Positions 47,475 to 59,400 of a stretch of DNA of 64,000 nucleotides are shown here, in pieces. The stretch comes from Tribonema minus (taxonomy: Eukaryota; Sar; Xanthophyceae; Tribonematales; Tribonemataceae). A program made the translations under genes and the position numbers. The notes under the pieces were generated by a model. It was not told the DNA's origin. It did no database searches and worked only from the letters and a program-made list of their open reading frames with translations. The stretch's first letter is position 1; each line of letters begins with the position of its first letter. The stretch spans positions 124,001 to 188,000 of the forward strand of contig JAFCMP010000526.1 in NCBI GenBank assembly GCA_017506865.1. Direction: 5' to 3'.

Positions 47475-50400
47475 ATGGTGATGCTGATGCTGGCGCTAGC
47501 GCTGCTGTGGCAGCAAGCATTCCTGGCAGCTGGTGAGTGCTCGTTCCTCATACTTTGCACTCAGGATATGGCAAGCACGTCACGCTTGATTCAGCCACGA
47601 GGTGTACAGCTGGACACCGTCAAAACTTCGAGCACGTTCGACGGAGGACGCTGCAAAGTGGCATGATCTTGCAGTCCCACACCAATTTCCAGAAGCGACT
47701 CTCACACATCGTTTTTTGCACAAAACTAGAAACCTGCTGCAGCAGATCCAACTCGGGCCGGTCAAGGCCAGTCCCATAGGCAAACCTGTTGTCCCTTGTC
47801 TAGGGTGGTTTCGTGTGTAATTCGGTCAGCTGCGGGCTTAGCCTGCCATCCTGTGACCAGTGCTGATTAGCGTGCAAGGTGCACGTGGTGATCCACCACG
47901 GCAGTCTGCAAGTGGTCGATGTTGCAATGCAATGCAGGCTCGTGCAAGCGCACAGGCTGCCGTGTGTTGGTGCTGCGCGCCCTGGTTCTATGTAGGTCGC
48001 TCGACCATATGCATTGAACGTTGCACAATCGCTTCAAGGTTGGCGATTCATGCTGGATAGCATGTGAATCATGACGTGATACCCTGTTTGCCAAGTATCA
48101 TGACCTCATGAAGTGTTGTCCGGTTATGCAGCCTATGCAAGCACCAAGGCTAAGTTGTGTTGCTGCTGTCCGCCCTGGAAAGAGTGCTTGATCACGTGCA
48201 TTCTGCATTGCACGTGTGCCGTAAGGTTACTGATGCATGCTGCAAGGGCTAGCGCAGGACTACTAACTTTGTGGAATCGAATCAAAAGATCGCAGCGCTC
48301 TAGGTGACAAGGTGTGCTTAGCCCTCAAATTGGGGCTTCCGTCAATCACCGTGGTCGCCGCTGCTGCGACCATTGGCCACGAGTCAACCAGTGCCACCAT
48401 TGATAGTTGCAGGCCGCTGCGGTAGGAGCAGCGCCTCACTCATTTGGAGGCCAGAGTCACTGCTCTTGCAGCTCACGGCAATGGGGATAGCGTTTCACTC
48501 AGTCCATGGCATTCGTTACACTTGCGGTTTGCTGCACGCTTTTGTCCTCGCTTCATCATGTGTAGTCCTGATAGGTACGATCGACACCTTGCCCTCGTTT
48601 TGCGTGCAGGGCCCTGTGACACACATCTTCAACTTCTTGAAGTTCACGACATCACATTGCGCACGTTAGGCTTCCCTAGCCGCTCCAGCTCGCTGCAGCA
48701 GCAGCTGACGCCGCATGAGCAGTGCTATGCGCGGGGCACTTCAACCTCACCACACCGCCTTTTTCGCACGTACTTCTTGTTACTCGAGGTATGCACTTGC
48801 TGCCCCTTTTGGCTAGCTGCTGCTGTACTTTTGCCACGTCATCCTCCTGACTTGAATGCACTTCCTGCCCCTTTTGTTCCCCTGCTGGCAGGCTGCTGCG
48901 GCAGCTGAGACCGCGTCAGTGCTCAGTGCTGGCCACTTCAACCTCACCTCAGTACTTTCCCCTCACTCGAAATATGTACTTCCTGCCCGTTTCCGTCCGC
49001 TGCTGCAGCTGCTGAAACCGCACCAGTGCTCAGCGCCGGTCACTTCAACCTCACGGCCGCCAGCTACGCCGCGGCGGTGCGCAAGCAGCGTGGCGGTCTG
49101 CTCGTGGGCTTCGCATCTCCGGCGTGCGAGAAGTGCGCCGTCTTGGAGCCGGAGTACGAGGCAGCCGCTCAGCAACTCAAGGCCATGGGGGTGCGCTATG
49201 CCTTCCGCCATCGTCCAAGTGTCGTGCTTTTGAAGTGGATGCTTTCGCTTCTGTAGATGATAGCATCGTTGCATCAGAAAAGCGAGTCCACATACCAAAA
49301 GTATTGGTGCATGGACACAGTGCGTATTCGATTGAAACGTATGAGCCGGAGTATGACGCAGCTGCTCGGCAGCTCAAGGCGATGTGGGTGCGTTGTGATT
49401 TGTGCCATTGTTCAAATGTCGTACTCCCGAAGTAGATGCTCTCGCCTCTGCAACTTGTAGCATCGTTGCAGTAGAAAAGGCGAGTTCACGAATGAAGAGC
49501 AGTGGAGCATGGACACAGTGCGTATCCGAACCTCTTCCAATGCCGAGAGCAGAGGGGCATCAGGGTGCCACCGTTCGCGCGATAGGTCGAACGGACGTAG
49601 TGCTCTGCATCACTAATCTGCCAAGGAAGTGCTTGCACGCTCAATGGTGATCATGCACACTGCAGACAGCAGCGGCGGCGACGGCTGCGTCTGCGATGCA
49701 CGAGGTCAACCCGTGTCGAAATCGTCAAAATGCCAAGAAGTTGCATGCTCGGTGCTCACAACGCCGCCATGACAATTCACTACACGATGTGATGACATCG
49801 ATGACATCCATGTGTATGCTCCAAATATCAACACCCGCTACTCATGACACCTTCCAAGACAGCGCCGCCACGGCTGCCTCAGACACCGCACACCAAACTC
49901 AACTCACCAGCACTCCGCGTGCAGGTGCCACTTGCGCGCGTCGACGCGGAAAGAAGCATCACCTCCTGATGTTCCCGCAACGTCGGAAAATTTCTGTCTG
50001 TCTCTGTAGATCCTGCTGTTGGTTGTGTCAATAATGGATTTCGTTGTCGCTAAACGGCAGCACACTACGTCGCCGCCATGACCGCCACCACAAACGCTGC
50101 ACAACGCGCGTTTCACCAGCACTCGCCGCAACGTCCGCGCGCAGGTGCCCCTGGCGCGCGTCAACACGGAAAAGGAGCGTCACCTGCTGGCGTCCGTCGC
50201 GACGGAAACGTCCCGCCCGTCGCTCCCCTGCCTGCTGTTCCACGACCCCCCGGGGAGGGCCTCCGCGCGAGCGTCCCCCGTAGTGTACAAAGGCGCTCAC
50301 AGCGCGAATGACATAGTTGAGTTTGTGCGCAAGCAGCTGGCGTCGCCGTCAGCAGCGCTCAGAAACGCTGCCGCGGTGGACGCGTTTTTGGAGCGCGGGG

Positions 50401-53400
50401 GGGCTTCTGGGTCTGTTACTAGGGTAAGTAGGTTTTGTCATTACTAGGGTATGTAGGTATGCTGTTTGGGTACATGAGTTGGGCTCGGGGGGCAGCGGCG
50501 GAGGAGGCCTCGTCTGAGTGCTATCCGTAGATGGCTTCGTGATGGTAGTGAGTGTTTGTGTATGCTCCCAGCAGGGAAAGCATACACAAGTAAATAGGAG
50601 CGTACGCGTTGTATATGACGTGGTACAGGATAGGGTGTCCGCCCCTTGAGCGGAAATAAATCAATCAAGTTTGTCGCATTCGCGGCATGTCCCTGTGGCT
50701 CGCTCGCTGCGTGCTGCGCTTCGACATGAAGTTCACTGTGCGGGTTGACGCACCATCACACAGTTAGACAGAGGTTGAGGTTCACCTGGACGTACAGACC
50801 TTGCCATGCATCGAAGTCTGGCGCTGTTGATGGTGTGTGGCTCATGCAGCGTGCGCTGCTGTAACACAGCACCACATAGCTGGAGGGGCGGAGGGGCTGT
50901 TGGCGCATGCTCTTTTCAGCCAACACTAGCACATGGCGTCTGCTTGTAGCATCAGCTTGTGGCAGCATTCAAAGCTTCATTACAGTAAGGCTGACTTTGA
51001 TTCTGATGTTGTCGTTACTGCAGGTACTGGGCCTGTTCTCTGATGGAAACGGCATGGAAGATGACGACTTGAGTGACTTCATGGATGCCGCCAGAGAACT
51101 TCAAGGGCGGGTACGTGTGTGAGGTGCAGTGGTAATCCATATTTCTGTGATTTTCTATAGGTGTGTCGTTAAAGTACTTCAAGTTGAAGTCAGTTAAAAA
51201 AGCTGACTCCTCTCAGTGGACGAGTTGCTCTATTTGAACGCTTTAACCATGGGCTGCGAGTTCACGATAATTCACCTCTGGAGCATAGCAACCTCCGAGC
51301 GTGGTACATGGTGAAAGTACACACGCTGAGCGTCACCACCCACATTTGTCTGCGTTGCCGTGGCCCACCACTGTGCCGAATTGTCACATTACATTGCAGC
51401 TGCCATGGCAAAGGACAGTGTCATAGTGCGGAACTGTCATATTTCCATGTGCCTTGCTGGTGCAGTAGCGAGCTGCTCGCAAAGTGTTGAGCATTGTTGA
51501 TTCGCTGAGCGCTGTTTTTGTTTTTCAAGTTGGATCTCTTTTTTCTTATATTTTCTTCTTATATATGTATGTACGCCTGATATGCAGCGTAAAGTTTGCG
51601 GTGTGATGGTGCAGGTACGCATGCTAGGCATCACTGGATTGATCAGCATCATTGCGCTGCCATGCTAAACCTGAACCCCAACCCCATGACTCCTGCTGGT
51701 GCACTGTCGTGGAATTTGCCGCAGAACCTTTCAACTCTCTCGCGCGCGTCCTGTGGGTGTAATTTGAGCGCTGCTGCTGCGCCTCTTGCTCTCCTCTTTT
51801 GTGCGCATCGCCAGGCCGACATATACTTTGGCCATATAGACGATGCGTTGCTGGCAAGGGAGTACGTGGGGCGGAAGGGGGAGTGGCCGGTCCGCACCCC
51901 TGCTGTGGCACTGCTCAGGTAAAGTGCACCAGCGCTGAGCGTTGTGACGCGTGTGCAGTGGCATTGCTCAGGTGAAATGAATCACATTTTGGTGTAGCAT
52001 AGCGGCAGGGGGGGATTTGGTCATGGCATTGCTGAAGGCAAGGCACCACGATTGAGCACTGAGGCATGTCCGCAATGGCACTGCTCAGCTGTGGCGCGTG
52101 TGCAATAGCACGCTCAGGGGGGCTGGCCGGTCCGCACCCCCCGCAGTGGCACACTGCTCAAGTAAACTGCGCCGGCGTTGAGCACTGTGGCACTTCAACA
52201 AAGACAGTGCTCAGGTACTTCAATACAGATAGTGCGTTGCTCAGGCGGTATGGTTTTGCGCTTTATGTAAAGTGCACCTCTGTTGAGCTCTGGCACCTAT
52301 TCATGTTTTTGCAAATACTTCTGTTGTACTGCTCAGGTGAAATGAGGTCACAGATCCCCGTGGAGTGCTGCAGCCTCCTTGCGCTGTTGAGCACTGTGGC
52401 ATCTGTAAGTCAACACCAACACGCAGAGCTGACAGGCCCTGCGATATGGAGATTATTGGCATATGAGACGCCTGGACAATGTCAATTTGCCGCTACCATT
52501 TTCGCTGCGCCAATGAAGGCCAGGCGTGCTTGATGAGCCGCTGAGCATCGAGTAGTACTCCTTGCCTTGTTCCGAGCAGTACTCCTACTCGTTACTCCTC
52601 AGAAGCACTCGTAGTCGTCCTGGCTGTGCACAGCTGACTTGCAGCGCACAGGAAAAGAGCTTGACTCCGCCAAGTGACGCTATCATGCCACCCCTGTTAT
52701 AAAATAGGCCAGGCGCGCTGGAACGAGCAGTACTCCTACTACTTCTTCCCCAGAAGTACTCGTACTCGTGCCAACAGTGCACAGCCGCTGGCACAGCCGC
52801 TGGCACTTAAACACTGGAAGGAACTCCGCCAGTGACGCTGTCATGATCGCCATGTTGAAATGCAGGCCAGGCATGCTGGAGGAGCCGCTGAGCATCCACC
52901 TCGATACGCTCGCCGACGCAGCGGATGCATCGCTGTCGGACTGGATACTGAGGGTGAGCTCTGTCACTGTATGCTTCCTGAGTGTTGTTGCACTGTGACA
53001 CGCCGCGGAGTACTGAGGGTGAGCGCTGTCACTGCGTTGCTGAGCGCTGATGCACCTTGATGCGCTCGCTGACGCCGCAAATGCTTTTCGGACTAAAAAG
53101 TGAGGGTGAGCGCTGTCACTGTCAGAGTGGGTACTGATGGTGAGCGCTGTCGCTGTGTCTCTGAGCACTGTTGCTACTCTACGCGCAACGAGGGGTCACG
53201 CTGCGGAATGCTGTGATGCACTGAGTGTTGGCTGAGTGTTGCTACTAGTAGGCCTGCGGGGTGTACCTTCTCGTTGATGGTAGACTAGGCGTCTAGCGAA
53301 CAATCCCATACCTTACATACCTGTATTATCACGGCACGCCCAGGCCTTGAAAGCACTTAACCGCTCTCTCTCACCCAACCCTGCCTCTGGGTAGAGAGCG

Positions 53401-56400
53401 CTAATGCGTAGTCGTAATCCTGAGGTCTCTGGGGGCAAAGCCTGGCTGTATGAGAAATGCTGCCTGTGCTTCATGGTCACGCTCCAACCCCCAACCCTAA
53501 CCCTAACCTTGCACCTCACCCTAGGTTGTGACACGGTGTGCTCACATCGAAATAGGTAGAGACGGCCAAGTCGTGTCCAGCCCCAATCATAACCCTAAGT
53601 GCCCACCTCCGCATGTCGGCAAAATGCTCCAAGCACAATCAGGATTGTGCCTGGCATCGCGCGCACTCACCGGCGCATTGGCCTGACCCTAACCCTACCA
53701 TGCGATGTTCAGCCCTGATGCTAACCCTAACCCTAGCCAAACCTGAGCGGTGAGGCTTGCTGAGCAATGCGCGCAGCACAGGGAGAGGACCAGGGCGAGG
53801 ACTAGGGTTGGGGTTCAAGTTAGGGCAGGTTGCGCACTGGCTGTCCGCATTCTTCGGGCGGTTTGCGTAGTCAGCGCTCATCAGAGCCCGCTGCGCGCAA
53901 CTTCATCTTCAGATTTAGGGGATGAGTCACGGTTAGGGCAAATAGGGTTAGGGCTAGGGCTGGGGCTACGGTTAGGGCTTACGGTTAGGGTCAGGCACTC
54001 GTCGGCTGCGTTCATCAACAGCGGTGCGGGTAGTGATTGCACCGTTGGGCAGCCCGTCGAGCGCTGTCACCCTGCAAGTGACTGGGCTGCTTTGCGTAAC
54101 ATCATGTCACCGTTCCTGTTTTGAAGACAATGCGTGTTCATGGAAACAAATGAAAAGATTGTAGAGCTATATGTGCTGGCCAGTCTCAACTTCTACCCTC
54201 CACTTCAAAACGCGTTGTACACACAGAGCAGCTTGCCGCGGTCGGCTGCCTGACTCACGGCAGCTTATACCACCAACGTGTGTGCCATTCGCTTCATGAC
54301 TGTTTCCCGCTGATGTCACCATCGAACATCCATACAAGATCTGCAGTTTTTAGACGATATTCGCGCTGGCCGATCTCAAACTTCAAACACGTGTCATCTG
54401 CGCCGTGCCGCGCAGAGCAGCGTGCCGACGGTCGGCCGCCTGACGCACGGCAGCTTTGGTCTGTACGAGAGGCTCGGTCTGCCCATGCTCATCATGTTGC
54501 TGGACCTCGAGGGTGAGCGCTGACATCAGTTGAAGGTGGAGGACGAGCGCTGCCACTGCGTGCAATTTGGTGCCACAGTATGCGCATCTGCCCTGCCATA
54601 ATGCCTTGGGCTTCCATCCGACCTCCAACACGCTTCGAGAAAGAATTGAGCCGCCTGCAGAGTTCAGCGACTCCTCGTCAATCTGTCAATCAAACAAGAG
54701 TTTGACTCAGCGTGGCACGCCCACAGCCTGCCCATGTGCAGTGATCTGCAGCCCTTCGCAGAGGCTCGACCTGTTTGCGTGCGAGTGGCAAGTAATGCCA
54801 CGGCTCAGGCTGCCCTTGTCCTGGCTGGCAGCAATGCCGACAACTTACGCGATGCATAGTTTTTGTGGATAGGCAGGTGATGACATGGCTCAGACTGCCC
54901 TAAACCTAACCCTGACAGCAATGTCATCGCCATTCATTTCGCAGGCGGCTTACAAGCCGGCTCCTCGGGTGGGCTGCCCAACAGCAGCCTGCTGGCGGAG
55001 CTGGAGGCAGTTGCACTTGAACTGGTGAGACCTCACTTTTGTTAGATGCAGTCCGGATTGGGCACCGGGGTAGGTGAGGATATTGTGAACCTCAGCAAGC
55101 GCATGCCCTGATGCATGGGCAGGTAGTGCCATCGGTTCCCGCATTGAGCACTGATGAAAAAGGCTTCAAAATCACTGACACAGCTGTCAGTGAGCAGGTA
55201 GTGCCATTGGTCCGGCCTGCTGGCGGAATCGGAAGCAGTTGCACTTGAGCTGGTGAGACCTCACTATTGTCAGATACAGTCGGAGTTGAGCACCGGAGTA
55301 GGTGAGGTCCTTGTGAACCTCAGGAAATGCACGCCCTGATGCATGGGCAGGTAGTGCCATCGGTCTGGCCTGCTGGCGGAGCTGGAGGCAGTTGCACTTG
55401 AACTGGCGAGACCTCGCCTTTGTTAGATACGTTCGGGGTTGAGCACTGGGGTAGGAAGTGTAATGCTGGCGTTGTAGCTCGGCATACATGAAGCATCAGC
55501 AAGCGGCGCTGTAGGTTCCCCTGCTGAGCGCCAATGAAAATGGCTTCAAAGCCACTGGCAATTTGCTGCGCTGTGATGCAGTTCATTTTTGTGCATGTTA
55601 CCACAGCTGCCTATGCTCACCTTTTCCTTACATAGGCAACCGCCCACATATTTTGGCATATCTTGTGGCGAAAGACAGACACACCAGTATTTCTCCTGGA
55701 GGCTCTGAAAGTCACGCTCGCTTCTGCGTCCTACCCCCAACCTTAAACCTAACCCATCAGATTAGGGATAGGCTGCGTCTAGGGTTAGGGTCAGGGATCA
55801 AAGGAACGGGAGTAGTTGCTTGTGGTTCAAGCAGAGGCTTGTGCCTGAAGAAGAGGCGCATACTTCAAACAGATGCTGATACTTCAAACAGAGGCTCATG
55901 ATACTGCTGCAATGACACCTAACCAAGAGGGTGGCATGCGTTTTTGCAGTGTCATGTTGCCAGCTCACGCCATGGAAACCGCAGCGTAGCTTGCATTTGA
56001 CACATGGCAGCTTATGCACTGCTGCGCCGCAGAGTTAGGGTTAGGGTTATATAGGGTTAGGCTTGTCCTGTCACAAGACCTGCAGCACAGAGCAGCAAGA
56101 ACACTATCGAGCGGTGCTGCTGAGCAGCGCAAACTGCGTCCTTTCTAAACTTCAAGCAGCAATACTGCATGCGCCGAGACTCAGGCTTAACACCCATACT
56201 TCTATGAATGGGCGCGTTGCTGTTGTCTGCCGCATGTGTCAGCGGAGGCCCACGGCCATTCTGTACCATATGCATGGCTGGTATCAATATGCGACCTAAC
56301 TGTGGCCTTGCCTCGTTCTCTAGCATTACCAGCGGCATAAAGACGTGGCATGCAACTTCAAGCATGCACCACGACTCAGACTCAAGACTCACACTTTTGT

Positions 56401-59400
56401 TGTGCTACTTGTCTCAGCGCGGACGCATGTCGTTCGTCTACGCCGATGGCGTGGCTTTCTCTGACAGCATGAGGAGTCTGGGTTTGTTCGGTGAGCGCTG
56501 CCGTGTGTTTGGGTTAGGTGTGTTTTACTGAGCGCTGCGTTGGTAAAGTTGAGCGCTGCATCAGGTTTATTGATGAGCGCTGTCTCAGTGAAGTTGAGCA
56601 CCGTGTTGGGGTTCTTGCTGAGCGCTGCATTGTTGAAATTGAGCACTGCTTCAGGTTTATTTGATGAGTGCTGCCATGGTGAAGTTGAGGGCCTGTATGG
56701 TGAGCACTGCCTCAGCCCTAACCCTACCTTCAACCTACATGCATTCGAGCTCGTGACGCCGACATCGTTTACTGCTCGTGGTACTTGAAGTTCAAAGTTG
56801 GCTTTGCAAGCACTCGTTGTCATTAATTCTAGCTCACGGTGCAACTCCAAAGTGCTCTGAAGGTAGCCCAAGTGCTCTGACGACGCTTAATTGAGGTTAA
56901 ATGGTGCTGAGGCCAGCTTTCAATTGAGATTTGTCCATGGTTCTAATAGCAGCAAAAACAATACTTCGGAAGTATGAAAATTGTGCTGCTACGTTTTTAA
57001 ACAATAAATCAATGCAAAGTCTTGTTGGTGATGTCTATAGACCTGATCGAAAACTGCATGCAGGCACGCAGCAAGACCTGCCGCAGCTGGCTGTCAACAC
57101 ACACGGGGGCAAAAAACACAATGACAAATGACAAAAAATTGTGTGTACTTCTACATTACATATATTTCAATCAAGACGACATATTTATCTGTAGATTTGA
57201 TTCAAAAACCCGGTGTGCAGGCACGAGGCAAGACCTGCCTCAGCTGGCCGTCAACATGTGCGACGCGCGCCGCTTCGCCTTTTAAGACTATGAACCTTTG
57301 TGTACTTTTATTACATTCCACTTGTGGCTGTGGAACATCAAATGAATATCTTTAGGTACATATAAATAAACTCAAGCAAGCACCAACCAACCAAGCCTTG
57401 TTGGTCATCTATATTCGAAAACTGCATGCAGGCACGAGGCAAGACCTCCCGCAGCTGGCCGTCAACACGCGCGACGCGCGCCGCTTCCCCTTCCCCCACG
57501 CCCTGCCCGTCAACCGCGAGACCCTGGGAACGTTCTGCGGCGCGTTCCTGAGCGGCCGCCTCAAGGAAGGTTCCGCGGACGCCGCCACGGCGCTGCAGCC
57601 CGCAAAGAAGAGCCGCACAAACGCTCGCCAGAATGCGAAGGGGAAGGTCGTGCTGCCCGGCGAGGTTCCGGGAATCGCGGAACAGTTCCGGGAAGAGGAT
57701 GCGGTGGTCGAGGTACGGCGAGTGGTGTAACTGTCAGCATGGTGTAACTGTAGGCAGGGGTAACTGTAGCAAGTGTAGGGAAACGGTGATTGCGAGATGT
57801 CTAGGGCTTGTGAAGTGCTGTGAGTCTACTGTGTGCAAACGTCATGAGTGGCAGAAAGGGTTAGGGTTAGGGTTAGGGTTAGACTCGAGCATGCGTCGAC
57901 GTCTTTAGGGTTAGGGTCAGGGGTTGAATTTAGCCTAACCCTGACACTTGCGCGCCGTTGAAGTATACTGTATGTGCATGCTGTTGATGTACACACTGTG
58001 CCTAAACTAGGGCTGGGTATGTTGACCCTAACTCACCTTAGGTCACCTTATTCTGACGCATCAGCTAGTGGAATGGAAATGCAAATGTCACACGCGGGGC
58101 AAAGCACCATGGTCCTTTTCGCCCACGACGTGACTCCCCCGCACCAACATCAATTGACGTGTAACTTTTAAGAAAGAGTAATTCGAGCACCAGATATACC
58201 GTGGCAGGCTCGTAACTGTGCTTGTACATTGGAGTATCGCGTACCTCTCATGGCGTCTTGGTAGCTTTCTGACCTCTGCGCCCCTGTCGCCATGTGGTGC
58301 AGGTGACAGCGCTCAACTTCGATGCCGTGGCCATGCGAGAGGACAGGGATGTGCTCCTGCTGTTTCATCAACAGGTCCGTGCAAAGCGCTGCTCACTGAC
58401 GCACTGTGTTGAAGTCATCTGTTGAAGCACTTCCATGAACAGGTCAGCGCACGTGCGCTACCTACCACAGATTGAAGTACCGTGTGTTGAGTATGCCGAT
58501 GAACATGTGTTTGAAGTACTGTGTTGAAGCACGTCGATGCGCGTGTGTTGAAGTACTATTCCTGAAGTACGATGATGTGAAGTGGCACACATCACCCATT
58601 GTGATTTATCGGCCTCACGGCAACGACGTGCGGTTGAGCGCTGCCCCTCTGGTGTGTGCATCATTCTTGTTTGAATTTTCTAAACCCCGCCCTAACCCTC
58701 TGGCCGCGGTTTGTTCGACTTGCTTTGTTGACTGCTCTCGCCGCCGCTCCACTGCAGGAGAGTGAGGCGTGTGCACACATCATACCCCACTACAAGGTGA
58801 GCTGTCGGTGTGCTCAACTTCAAGTTTCAGCACTCAACTCGCTGTGATGTACTGTAGCGTGACTTGCCGAGCTCTGATGTGGCACGGTCAGGGTTAGGGT
58901 TAGGGTAGCAAACAGGTACAGTACCGTGCAGCATGCGCATGGGCGCTTGCCCTTGCTTTGTCATCCAGTGCAAGCGCAGCTGTTGCGCTGCGCCCGTATG
59001 GTTAGGCTAGGGAGGGGGTTGCGATAACATGCAGAGACATCCGCAGCAGTTGCAGCGCTGGCGACTGATACGGTACCTGTGGTTGGAAATGCGCTGAGGG
59101 GCACTGCTGCGCTGCTCAAACCTTTGCGTGATGGTATGGTGCGCTGCAGTGACGAAACATGCATGCTCCGCTCGTCAAGAACGGAAGGAAGTTGTGAAAT
59201 AAATCTCGAACTTTGCCTTCATGGTGCCAACTGCATGGTCGCCATGTTGAGGTGCAAACATGAGGGGTTGACTCAGGGAGGACTAGGTTTGGGGGTTAGC
59301 ACCACAGCACCAGTTTGAACATGGTGCAGGTTCTGTGGTGACTTGCCTCATTGCAATCGTAGTACTCAATGGCACCAAGAAACATTTGCAATGCACGCAA

